Of a stretch of DNA of 64,000 bases, positions 1 to 7,734 are shown in pieces; position 1 is the stretch's first letter, and each line of letters begins with the position of its first letter. The position numbers were made by a program, and so were the translations under genes. Origin of the DNA: CAYYYG01 sp964490875 (lineage in GTDB: Bacteria; Patescibacteriota; Microgenomatia; UBA1406; GWC2-37-13). Location of the stretch: NCBI GenBank assembly GCA_964490875.1, contig CAZBEF010000003.1, positions 62,001-126,000 on the forward strand, written 5' to 3'. A model generated the notes under the pieces. It searched no databases and was not told the DNA's origin. It saw nothing but the letters and a program-made list of their open reading frames with translations.

Positions 1-69
1 ATGCGGGAACTTCTGGATAAATCGGTTGTTGTTGAGTATGAAGAAATTGTAAATGCGACTGTTAATTAA
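1..69 (+). CDS. C-terminal end of a protein that begins upstream of the window
   Basis: Frame 1 is open from the first base to a TAA at 67-69 and gives about 22 residues ending in NATVN. There is an ATG at base 1, but nothing shows it is the start, so I treat this as the tail of a longer gene. It lies on the same strand as the GH57-like gene and is separated from it by a palindromic repeat. The family cannot be recognised from so few residues. Confidence 0.4.
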   Translation: MRELLDKSVVVEYEEIVNATVN

Positions 70-79
70 ACTTAAAAAT

Positions 80-201
80 CTCCTCCTTGCAAAGGAGGAG
101 AATCTGGCGAAGCCAGAAGAGGAGGTGAATAATAATACATTTATAAAAATATAGATGTAGAATTATTCACCTCCCCCTACCCCCTCCTTAGCAAGGAGGG
201 G
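80..201. repeat. Palindromic repeat, family C, copy 1 (CCTCCTT type)
   Basis: The element is bounded by two hairpins, CTCCTCCTTGC with its complement at 80-100 and CCCCTCCTT/AAGGAGGGG at 181-201. It contains the small hairpin TCTGGC-GAA-GCCAGA at 103-117 and an AT-rich arm pair, GGTGAATAAT...ATTATTCACC. The same modules occur in reverse order at 62438-62561. The right hairpin supplies the GGAGG in front of the GH57-like gene. It has no coding capacity and resembles a MITE-type element. Confidence 0.75.
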
Positions 202-208
202 AATTTAT

Positions 209-1663
209 TTGAAAATAATAATGAAAGCATATACTCCTGAAGAACGAAAGCAGATCCTCGGACAGTTTTTCCATTTCTATCAGCCGGAGCGGCGGGGGCA
301 CATCGGCCCTTCGGTGCGGCTGCCAGAATTAGGGCCCGCCGGCGTACACTTTCGTCTTCTTTCCGAAGTAAACTATAAAATCGCCAATGAATCGTATCTG
401 CCATTCTTTCTCAGAAAAGATATGGATAAAGTTCTTCATCATAGTTATATAACATTCTTCCCAAGCCTCCGCTACTGGTTTGAAAAAGCATACCCGGAAG
501 GTGAGCTTTCGGGCTGGAGTTCGTTTAACACCATGCTTCAGACGCGCATCAAAAACATGCCGGACGCCACATATCATTTATTGTCAGGACCTCCCATTCA
601 TGTTATTCTTCCGCTTCTTCCCGACGCCGATATCAAAATGATGCTTGAGATGACGCGCCAGATAGATACCGAAGATTTCGGCTTTACCCCGCGCGGATTA
701 TTCTGCCCCGAAATGGCGGTCGATGAACGGGTATTTAAAGCCGCCGCAGAAGTTGGGTATGAATTTATACCGCTCCGCGACTATCAGGTTGAATTTAATG
801 ATAAAGGCAGACAGCATGCAGATGGTCGTGTAGATGCAGTCAATAATCTCGCCTATGTTGAATTCCCCGATGGCCGCCATATTGCAGCAGTCTTGGTCGA
901 CACCTTCATAAGCGGCCAGTATGCCTTCAACCGGCAGGCTACAACTAACGCCGATCAATTTCTCGATTCTTTAAAACAGCATATGGACGGGAATAAATTA
1001 AGCGCCATAGATGGCGAAACAATCGGCCATCACATCCAATATTTAGATCTTTTCTTCGCCAGAATGCACGCCGTTATGGAAGAAAAAGGATTCATACCTC
1101 TCGAACTGTATCGTCTTCTTGCTTCACCCGAAAAACCATACGCGAAAGTTAAACCAACCAGCTGGAGCTGCGCGCATGGATTCGCCCGCTGGACAGGCGA
1201 GTGCGACTGCGATAATCCGCCTCACGAAGTTAGGCACAACAAGTATGTTTTCAGCAAAAAGCTTCGTACGTACAATGAACGGATTAATGAACTGCTTGAT
1301 GCAAAAAAGCCAAGTTGGCGCACCGATTTCAAAAATCTTTTTGTTAAATTACGGAAGAAAATATTAACCGGCGATAATTATCTGCCGGATTTGGAAGAAG
1401 CCATCGCCGATCAGAATTATCTAAAGTATATGACAGCAAAGTTCGCTGTGATGATTGGTTTCACAAGCTGTGGAACATTTTTTGCCCATAAAAATCAGGT
1501 AGAAAAACGGATTCCCCAGGCCGGAATTCAGGCGGTGGAATTGCTTCTTCCGGAAGAAAAAATAAAGTTCCGTTTAGCAAATCCAGATTTATATGAGAAG
1601 GACGAAGCAACCGGTGAAAGAATTCCCGATGAAGTGAGATATGAGTTTGTGGATCCGAAATAA
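209..1663 (+). CDS. Glycoside hydrolase family 57-like protein
   Basis: This is a 484-residue cytoplasmic protein without a signal peptide. GH57 landmarks are visible: HFYQP (22-26) in place of the usual HxHQP, CPE with a candidate nucleophile Glu168, and DGETIGHH (268-275), where the acidic pair corresponds to the acid/base region. Family members act on alpha-glucans (amylase, branching enzyme, amylopullulanase). The exact substrate cannot be read here, and the protein is closer to the poorly characterised GH57-like group than to classic amylases. The start is taken as TTG at 209 because GGAGG (195-199) lies 9 bases upstream. The ATG at 221 would be 21 bases away. That Shine-Dalgarno lies inside the repeat arm. 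A GH15-like gene near 30 kb may act in the same glucan metabolism. Confidence 0.75.
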   Translation: MKIIMKAYTPEERKQILGQFFHFYQPERRGHIGPSVRLPELGPAGVHFRLLSEVNYKIANESYLPFFLRKDMDKVLHHSYITFFPSLRYWFEKAYPEGELSGWSSFNTMLQTRIKNMPDATYHLLSGPPIHVILPLLPDADIKMMLEMTRQIDTEDFGFTPRGLFCPEMAVDERVFKAAAEVGYEFIPLRDYQVEFNDKGRQHADGRVDAVNNLAYVEFPDGRHIAAVLVDTFISGQYAFNRQATTNADQFLDSLKQHMDGNKLSAIDGETIGHHIQYLDLFFARMHAVMEEKGFIPLELYRLLASPEKPYAKVKPTSWSCAHGFARWTGECDCDNPPHEVRHNKYVFSKKLRTYNERINELLDAKKPSWRTDFKNLFVKLRKKILTGDNYLPDLEEAIADQNYLKYMTAKFAVMIGFTSCGTFFAHKNQVEKRIPQAGIQAVELLLPEEKIKFRLANPDLYEKDEATGERIPDEVRYEFVDPK

Positions 1664-1669
1664 GACATT

Positions 1670-2710
1670 TTATACCTTCAGCATAAACCCTTCACCTTTT
1701 ACGCTTTCAATAAGCCCCGGCGGAACACCAAATGTTTCCAGTTTTTCGCGAACTCGCTGCGCGGTCTTTCGAATTCCCCATAACGAATATTTTTCATCAG
1801 CGTGAGAATGATACATCTCGTCTGTCAGCTGGTCGAATGTTATGGTGGTATTCGGATTCTCCACAAGCACCCTCAAAAATGTATATTCAAGCGGCGACAG
1901 CAAATGATTTATCTGATTATTCAGCACAAATAATCGTTTTGTTTCCGGTTCAAAGCGGATAATTTCACCAGTCGGCGCTGCAAGACTGCATAAATATTCA
2001 ATACTTTCCCGAAGCAGTTTTGGATCTGTTTCGGCGATAGAATCTATCGTTCCGGTATGGTTTCTACCAACGCCGAATATATATTTCACAAAGAAATCCG
2101 AAATGGCTTCGGTATCACGCCATGAATTGTTGGGATTAACTTCTATAACGCCCCGTGTTAAGGAAGAAGCTAAAAGTTCGAGTATCGCCTCGGCCGGCTG
2201 ATCGTATCGTAGGTAAAGCTCAAGTGCTACTTCTTTTTTTGTCGAATGAATGAAGTCGTAATAATCAAACGTGCCGGTTGATCCGAATAGAGTCGGATGA
2301 ATATTGAAGGTAATATGTTTTCCTTTCAGATAGGGGAATGCGTTCGATGCAATCTTTAATGCAGGAACTATCACTTCGCGGGCAGCTGTTTCAAATTTTT
2401 CTCCATATACTTTTTTATTTTCTATAATATTATCTTTTTCCAATTTTTTGATTAACCGTTTTGTCAGGCCAGGGTCAAACATATATTCACATAGCCGGTT
2501 CGGTGTATTGTCGAACTGTTTCCAGTTTTCAACAAGCGATCCATAATCCATTTCAGGCAGAACAATTATTTTATTCTGAAATTTTTTGTCCGCTATTTCC
2601 GGCAGAACGTAGAAGCCGTTTTTGATATAGAATCCGCGCGCCACATACATGAGAGTAATTAAAAGGCGCCTCGCCTCGGTCTCCAGATTATAGCTGAAGG
2701 TAATTTCCAT
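1670..2710 (-). CDS. Regulator-like protein with a C-terminal OmpR-type winged helix
   Basis: This is a 346-residue soluble protein. The last 80 or so residues look like an OmpR/PhoB winged helix: LSPLEYTFLRVLVENP, a recognition-helix stretch with RKTAQRVREKLE, and the wing ESVKGEGFML. The first 260 residues match no receiver domain. They lack the Asp/Lys pattern of a phosphoacceptor and contain a helical segment (LRYDQPAEAILELLASSL) I cannot place. It is therefore a one-component DNA-binding protein with an unknown sensory half. It converges on the GH57-like gene with 6 bases between the stops, so no shared transcript is implied. The target genes are unknown. Confidence 0.6.
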   Translation of the reverse strand: MEITFSYNLETEARRLLITLMYVARGFYIKNGFYVLPEIADKKFQNKIIVLPEMDYGSLVENWKQFDNTPNRLCEYMFDPGLTKRLIKKLEKDNIIENKKVYGEKFETAAREVIVPALKIASNAFPYLKGKHITFNIHPTLFGSTGTFDYYDFIHSTKKEVALELYLRYDQPAEAILELLASSLTRGVIEVNPNNSWRDTEAISDFFVKYIFGVGRNHTGTIDSIAETDPKLLRESIEYLCSLAAPTGEIIRFEPETKRLFVLNNQINHLLSPLEYTFLRVLVENPNTTITFDQLTDEMYHSHADEKYSLWGIRKTAQRVREKLETFGVPPGLIESVKGEGFMLKV

Positions 2711-2806
2711 ACCATATTATACTATAGGATTTAAAATGGCAACCGGAGTCACACATTCCATTAAATCTGATGATATAAATAGGAATATTATTAATTTATT
2801 AATACT

Positions 2807-3028
2807 ATGGGTGTTGAAAATAAACTCTCTGCTGCGGATGCTGCGAAATTATATGAACAAGCAGCAGCAGCACGACTTAGAGGAAGTGATGTCCCTTTTC
2901 ATCCGGCAGATACACGATCCAGTATTTATGATAATTACGTCGCAGGTCTATTAAGTGTTGCGCGAGATGGTGGTTTGGAACCAAAATTCCCAACAAGGGA
3001 AGAAGCAGAGGCTCAGAGTCAGGGATAA
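2807..3028 (+). CDS. Small hypothetical protein, 73 residues
   Basis: This is a short Ala- and Glu-rich open frame (MGVENKLSAADAAKLYEQ at the N-terminus) with no membrane segment or recognised motif. No Shine-Dalgarno is visible before the ATG, and the upstream DNA is very AT-rich. An overlapping frame at 2736-2954 is less protein-like. The gene is plausible because its composition matches real proteins and it fills an otherwise empty gap between convergent neighbours, but no family is known to me. Confidence 0.4.
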   Translation: MGVENKLSAADAAKLYEQAAAARLRGSDVPFHPADTRSSIYDNYVAGLLSVARDGGLEPKFPTREEAEAQSQG

Positions 3029-3043
3029 AAAATCTGTCAAAGA

Positions 3044-4135
3044 TTACGCGCCGATTTTAAACTCGACAACCTCATTGTCCTGCATCACGTAATCTTTACC
3101 AACAATCTGGACTTTGCCCAGCTCCCGAGCCTTAACCCAGCCGTTTGTTTCAACAAAGGTTTGGTAGGGGACAATGTCGGCTTTGATAAAGTGTTTTTCA
3201 AAATCTGTATGAATCACGCCGGCTGCCTGAGGGGCAAGCGTTCCTTTTTTAATCGTCCAGGCGCGCACCTCTTTTTCTCCGGCTGTAAGGAACGAAATAA
3301 GGCCTAATGTTTCATATGATTTTTTAATCAAGCGGTTTAAGCCGGTTTCTTTCAATCCGTATTGCTGAAGAAATTCCTGCTGTTCTGCTTCTGCGAATCC
3401 TAAGACATCGGTCTCAAGTTTAGCATTCAGATAGATATATTGTTCTTGTGCACCCACCGACTTCAGAACAGTATCAATTTGTTTCTTTGTATCCTCAATA
3501 TTTTCCAATTGTTTCTCGGAAACATTGAAAACATAGATTACGGGCTTCATGGTAAGCAGATTCAAACTTTTTGCCAGAAATTTTTCTTCGTCTGTCAGTT
3601 GTGTCCGATTAGCCCATAGTCCTTGGTCTAAAACCGCTTTAATTTTTTGAGCAACTTCATGGGTTTGGATTGTATCTTTATCGGCGTTATGTTTTGGTAC
3701 TTTATGCTTTAAAATGGTTTCCAAATCGGCCAAAATGAGTTCGGTTTCAACAGTCTTAATATCATCAACCGGGTCCACTTTATTGGCAACATGAATGACA
3801 TTCGAATCGTCGAATAATCGCACTACATGAACAATAGCGGCGACTTCTCGAATGTGAGCTAAAAATTTGTTGCCGAGCCCTTCACCGGTGGAAGCTCCTT
3901 TTACCAATCCGGCGATGTCATAAAATTCCACCGCGGCAGGTACTATCTTTGTAGAATTCACCACTTTCGCAAGTACCGGCAGTCGTTCGTCCGGCACTTC
4001 TACAATTCCCACGTTTGGCTCGATAGTGGCAAAGGGGTAATTGGCCGCAAACGCGACCTGTTTTTTTAACAGGGCGTTGAAAAGGGTGCTTTTTCCGACA
4101 TTTGGTAACCCTACGATTCCGATTGATAGTTGCAT
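3044..4135 (-). CDS. ychF: Ribosome-associated GTPase/ATPase YchF (Obg family)
   Basis: The protein has 363 residues, which is the normal YchF length. It opens MQLSIGIVGLPNVGKST, with the P-loop at G9-T17, followed by the GLVKGASTGEGLGNKFL switch region and the C-terminal TGS-like domain with VRAWTIKKGT and HTDFEKHFIKAD. YchF is a universal Obg-family nucleotide hydrolase that binds the ribosome and usually prefers ATP; the function is taken from the family. The frame is open 33 codons further upstream, but MQLSIGIVG is the conserved start. TATAAT lies exactly six bases before this ATG, so the mRNA is predicted to be leaderless. A small ORF sits just upstream on the same strand. Confidence 0.95.
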   Translation of the reverse strand: MQLSIGIVGLPNVGKSTLFNALLKKQVAFAANYPFATIEPNVGIVEVPDERLPVLAKVVNSTKIVPAAVEFYDIAGLVKGASTGEGLGNKFLAHIREVAAIVHVVRLFDDSNVIHVANKVDPVDDIKTVETELILADLETILKHKVPKHNADKDTIQTHEVAQKIKAVLDQGLWANRTQLTDEEKFLAKSLNLLTMKPVIYVFNVSEKQLENIEDTKKQIDTVLKSVGAQEQYIYLNAKLETDVLGFAEAEQQEFLQQYGLKETGLNRLIKKSYETLGLISFLTAGEKEVRAWTIKKGTLAPQAAGVIHTDFEKHFIKADIVPYQTFVETNGWVKARELGKVQIVGKDYVMQDNEVVEFKIGA

Positions 4136-4142
4136 GGAGATA

Positions 4143-4331
4143 TTATAATACCACTTCATTGAGAATTCTACGCAACTCTTTATTGTGTTCTTGGGAATGC
4201 CGCGCCGCACCGGCGACTGTGGTGAAATATACAAATCCCGGAAAATACGGCTTTGAAGCCCCGTTAACCGTATAATGCTGCACCCGCATTAATGCCGCAC
4301 CGCATTTTAGTATCCACTTGCAGAAATCCAT
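4143..4331 (-). CDS. Small hypothetical protein upstream of ychF, 62 residues
   Basis: This frame ends 8 bases before the ychF start. The sequence (MDFCKWILKCGAALMRVQ at the start, RRILNEVVL at the end) has a balanced composition and a Trp/Tyr/Phe-rich middle without a clear transmembrane helix. The ychF -10 box lies at the 3' end of this frame, so ychF can be transcribed independently. No family is recognised. It could be a spurious frame. Confidence 0.4.
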   Translation of the reverse strand: MDFCKWILKCGAALMRVQHYTVNGASKPYFPGFVYFTTVAGAARHSQEHNKELRRILNEVVL

Positions 4332-4355
4332 CTGGTAGTTCTATACTGAATTCAT

Positions 4356-5036
4356 ATGCCATACGATTCCAAAAAACGGAGTCAGGCCGCTGCCCGCGAA
4401 ATCCGCGACGAACAGGGACATTTCACGGGAAAGGTTAAAGTCACTACGCCCACAGCTTCCGAATCTCCTGCAGCCAAACAGGATCCGCTTGATGCGCCGC
4501 TGTTTTCCTTCAGCATAAATAATCCATTCAAAGTTCTGCTTCATTGGCTGGATTCCATCCGCAAAAAACAGGATACGGTTTTAGACATTAAAATAAAGTT
4601 TCCGCTCGTTGTCACGCTTTCTATTGCCGCCCTCATTATTGGCGCTGCCACTTCATCAAAAGTATTTTTCGACTGGGGAAAGCTCATAGGCGCCCGCGAA
4701 ATAGAAGCGCAGCCCACCCCAACGCCGGTTGTCATTGTTAAACCCACCGCCACACCCGCGCCGGTTCTTACCACCCGCCTTGGGGTTTTAAAATCTACCT
4801 ACCAGCTGCCGTCTATCTCGCCGTCAGCATCGGGATCTGCTTCATTATCTCCCACCATTCCGCCGAGCAGGTATGTATTGGTAGGGAAGAACGGGCAGGT
4901 ACTATTTCTTTCGTTTCCTGCGACTATCTCAGTTTCGGGGTATCTGAATAAAAGGGTGCTTATTACCGGCTTCTATAATGAGAAGTTGAATACCCTAAGT
5001 TTTTCAAGTCTTCAGGATATAGAATCGCTTCTTTAA
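4356..5036 (+). CDS. Single-pass membrane protein with exported Pro/Thr linker and small domain
   Basis: The 226-residue protein has a hydrophilic, Lys/Asp-rich cytoplasmic part (1-80) and one strongly hydrophobic helix (about 82-100, FPLVVTLSIAALIIGAA). An exported Pro/Thr/Ser linker with PTPTP and TATPAP repeats follows, then a small beta-rich end (YVLVGKNGQVLFLSFPATISVSGYL) of about 60 residues. The layout recurs in several surface proteins of this window. The C-terminal domain resembles a small OB-like or barrel module, but I cannot name it. It is divergent from the ychF cluster. No enzyme motif is seen. Confidence 0.6.
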   Translation: MPYDSKKRSQAAAREIRDEQGHFTGKVKVTTPTASESPAAKQDPLDAPLFSFSINNPFKVLLHWLDSIRKKQDTVLDIKIKFPLVVTLSIAALIIGAATSSKVFFDWGKLIGAREIEAQPTPTPVVIVKPTATPAPVLTTRLGVLKSTYQLPSISPSASGSASLSPTIPPSRYVLVGKNGQVLFLSFPATISVSGYLNKRVLITGFYNEKLNTLSFSSLQDIESLL

Positions 5037-5143
5037 CAGCTAGACTCTCAGTAAGAATATGTACCGTAATTTCATAAAGCAGTCGTTTCATACATACTAT
5101 ATCAGATATTTACAGCCTATAATATGATATAATCCAATACTAT

Positions 5144-7270
5144 ATGAGTAAAAAAGAACCATTTTTAGGTACAATGAGAGGGGCATTGCTGGATGCCCTT
5201 CGAAATAAACTCTTTATACACGGTGTAAAAAGTCACTACGCTAAACTCACAGAACGTTACAAGCAAGTGGAAGGGTCGGATTACTATGCTTATAGAGTAC
5301 AAGATCCGGATATACCCAAGGAAGAAATTCCTTTGATTAGTTCAGAGCTGCTGCAAGTTTTCTATGAGGATAGTGTCAATGATGCAGAAAGATTTCATAA
5401 CGCAGAAAATGAATTAAAAGAAACGAGGGATAGGATTGTTTCTACTTCAGAAATGTCCGCTGCAGATATGATCACAACAGGAGCCTCAATATTGGACAAT
5501 GGATATGATTTAGTTTCAGGATTATATGAAGTTAATAGAAGTCCGTTAACACCCTGTAAATTTCTGGGATCACTGCCAGATAGAATTCATGTGGAATTTA
5601 AACAATTAGCAAGGGAAGTTGGTACACAGAAAGATGAAACTTTTCGAGAAACAGTAAGACGCCATATTCCAAGATGGATGACATACCAGATCCCTCCGCC
5701 TAACGATGAAAATCCGGAAACTTCTTTGTGGACTAACTATACTACTGCAGAAGTAAATTTACTGGTCAATCCTGCCGACATTGCAAAAGGCGCTCCACTG
5801 CATAGAGTTTTTCAGATTGCCGATAAAGATCCCGATCCGGAAAGAGGATACGATATTAAAACAAATGCTCTTCTGAATGTATTACACATGGAACAGCAAC
5901 GTTATACTCAGCCAGAAAATCCCGAAGTGCCATTCTTCCGATATGTTATGGCAGGCGCAATGGTTGGTGGACCAAACAAATTACATAAAGGCCGATTTTT
6001 TAATTACCAATTGGCTGTTGTACGAACAATTCGGCAAACATATCAACGGCTTAAGCAAGAACTCCCGGCAGGAGAACACGGAAGGGGTGTCCGATTTATT
6101 GAGCAGCTGGCAGCGTATTATCCCACACAGTTTCCAGATCTTTTAGCAAAATCAATTATTAATATTTGTCCAGATGGAGATATTGACGAGGTATCTTTGG
6201 TTCGGGAGCTTGCCAATGGTCAGTTTGAGTGGTCGCCGCAATTATTGGAAAAAGTATTGGCACAACCGAATCGACGAGTATTTACGCAATCTGAAGTGCA
6301 GGCAGTAGCTAATACAATTCATCCCGAGGCTGCAACTGAAATAAAAAATCCTCAGAAGTTTGAAGAGGATACGGATACAATTAGCAAAGATGAAGATATA
6401 TATACTTTCAAAATGAATGGTAAACAACTTGGGCTGGTCACTCCTGACATGAAGATTGAACTAGCTGGAGAGGTGAATGCAATCTCAGAATCGGTAGATA
6501 TTGTAATAACAACTACGCAGGGTGATCAAGTGAGAACTGTTCCATTTACAATGCATACAAGCGGAGCTCTTGAAACCGTACAAATGGAAACAATAGAAGG
6601 AGTTGTTCAAGATCCATCTGTTCTTATGGCTTTGAGAGAAATAGCTGCAAACGCGCTCAATGCACAGGCAGTAGAGGTTCGGAAACAACCACCACAGCAG
6701 CCTGTAATTAGGAAACCTACTGAAGTAGATATAGAGAGGGTAACCAGTGTACAGCCAAGATTGAGTCGGGAGGAGAGAATACAAGCATATTTAGAACAAA
6801 AAGCAATAAGGCAAGCCCAGAGACAACATGAACCAGTTGCACAATCCAGTTCTTTGCATGATGTGGGTGAAACACATCAGCCAGCACAACATAGTGATAG
6901 AGGAATTACAATACTTAACTTTGATCCGAACCAGATAACTAAATATATGGCCGAAGAAAGAATTGAAGGAGTGGATGCTGAAAGACTGCGGGAGAAGGTT
7001 CAGCATTTTGTAGAGATGGCGAAGGTTGGGAAAAAAATGTTAGGCAAGCGCGTTGAGGTAGAGGCAGTCGCTGGTGAATTAGGAGATATCATTAATTTAA
7101 GACAGTTAAGCTGGACACTTGAATCCAAGAGAGCAATTCGTATATATCTTCAAGATATAGGAGAGGGAAACTTTATATTACGGGGAATCATGAGTAAAAA
7201 AGGTACAGCACAGCAAAATAGATATATCGAGAAAATCATTGCAGATATTTTAAAAGAAATGAGCGCATGA
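5144..7270 (+). CDS. Large hypothetical cytosolic protein, 708 residues
   Basis: A long intact frame without signal peptide, membrane segment or catalytic motif that I recognise. It appears to have an alpha-helical N-terminal two thirds, a central beta-rich part (about 400-500, with QLGLVTPDMKIELAGEV), a Gln/Pro-rich hinge (about 530-600) and a conserved-looking C-terminal domain of 110 residues beginning ITILNFDPNQITKYMAEE. TATAAT lies 10 bases before the ATG, so the leader is very short. The next large gene, at 7735, is also unknown, and the two may work together. The codon use is more AT-rich than in the metabolic genes. Confidence 0.7.
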   Translation: MSKKEPFLGTMRGALLDALRNKLFIHGVKSHYAKLTERYKQVEGSDYYAYRVQDPDIPKEEIPLISSELLQVFYEDSVNDAERFHNAENELKETRDRIVSTSEMSAADMITTGASILDNGYDLVSGLYEVNRSPLTPCKFLGSLPDRIHVEFKQLAREVGTQKDETFRETVRRHIPRWMTYQIPPPNDENPETSLWTNYTTAEVNLLVNPADIAKGAPLHRVFQIADKDPDPERGYDIKTNALLNVLHMEQQRYTQPENPEVPFFRYVMAGAMVGGPNKLHKGRFFNYQLAVVRTIRQTYQRLKQELPAGEHGRGVRFIEQLAAYYPTQFPDLLAKSIINICPDGDIDEVSLVRELANGQFEWSPQLLEKVLAQPNRRVFTQSEVQAVANTIHPEAATEIKNPQKFEEDTDTISKDEDIYTFKMNGKQLGLVTPDMKIELAGEVNAISESVDIVITTTQGDQVRTVPFTMHTSGALETVQMETIEGVVQDPSVLMALREIAANALNAQAVEVRKQPPQQPVIRKPTEVDIERVTSVQPRLSREERIQAYLEQKAIRQAQRQHEPVAQSSSLHDVGETHQPAQHSDRGITILNFDPNQITKYMAEERIEGVDAERLREKVQHFVEMAKVGKKMLGKRVEVEAVAGELGDIINLRQLSWTLESKRAIRIYLQDIGEGNFILRGIMSKKGTAQQNRYIEKIIADILKEMSA

Positions 7271-7273
7271 TAA

Positions 7274-7343
7274 TTGATTCTATTCGGAGGATACACATTT
7301 CTTATCTTCAAATGTCAACTTTCCTGACAAAAATGTCATGTAT
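7274..7343. repeat. Inverted repeat between the 708-residue gene and the membrane micro-genes
   Basis: GGATACACATTT is followed about 35 bases later by its near complement AAATGTCATGTATCC. A second small hairpin, TGTCA-ACTTTCC-TGACA, lies between the arms. No T-run follows, so it is not a typical intrinsic terminator. It may act as an RNA stem separating the two transcription units or as a processing site. Confidence 0.35.
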
Positions 7344-7370
7344 CCGGCCTGCGGGGGATTTTATACTTTA

Positions 7371-7568
7371 ATGATGAAGTTAGATCAGACTCTTTTGTCA
7401 GTTAGTTCTGATTTATTTGTGAATCTTGCCGCCGGATGGATTGGAGTGGTTATAATTGCTCCTAATTTTTCAGGAGCAACAGGATTTAAAAGAATTGTTA
7501 TCTTGATCTCGGACATTTTGGCTGCTACACTTTGTGTAATATTTGCAATTGTTTTAAGAAAACTATGA
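7371..7568 (+). CDS. Small two-helix membrane protein
   Basis: About 65 residues from ATG 7371 (or the next codon, 7374), with two hydrophobic helices (LFVNLAAGWIGVVIIAPNF and ILISDILAATLCVIFAIVL). A longer reading from 7338 adds only an unlikely MYPACGGFY stretch. The last four bases overlap the start of the next gene as ATGA, which suggests translational coupling. It belongs to the small-membrane-protein style common in these genomes and has no known function. Confidence 0.6.
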   Translation: MMKLDQTLLSVSSDLFVNLAAGWIGVVIIAPNFSGATGFKRIVILISDILAATLCVIFAIVLRKL

Positions 7569-7669
7569 AAAATAATATAGATTTATACGATGCCAACGCG
7601 CGAGCTCTTATTGCTTTTGCTTTAATACTTATTGCTCTGCTTCTTACCTATATCGCTTTCTTTAAATAG
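7565..7669 (+). CDS. Membrane micropeptide, 34 residues
   Basis: The ATG overlaps the stop of the preceding small membrane gene (ATGA at 7565-7568). The frame encodes a short polar head (MKNNIDLYDANAR) and one transmembrane helix (ALIAFALILIALLLTYIAFF), then TAG at 7667-7669. The stop-start overlap and the clean amphipathic-to-hydrophobic layout argue that it is real. It probably assembles with its partner in the membrane. Confidence 0.6.
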   Translation: MKNNIDLYDANARALIAFALILIALLLTYIAFFK

Positions 7670-7734
7670 CAACACCACACTGTTTACCCCGACTCAAGGT
7701 GTGTTATAATAGACTTATAGTAATTTAATTTTCT

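Noticed and set aside
80..201. CRISPR-like repeat
   Set aside because: The palindromes are not spaced in an array and have no unique spacers; no cas gene is present anywhere.
2736..2954. Plus-strand frame of 72 residues overlapping the small gene at 2807
   Set aside because: It has a less protein-like composition and shares most of its length with the better frame.
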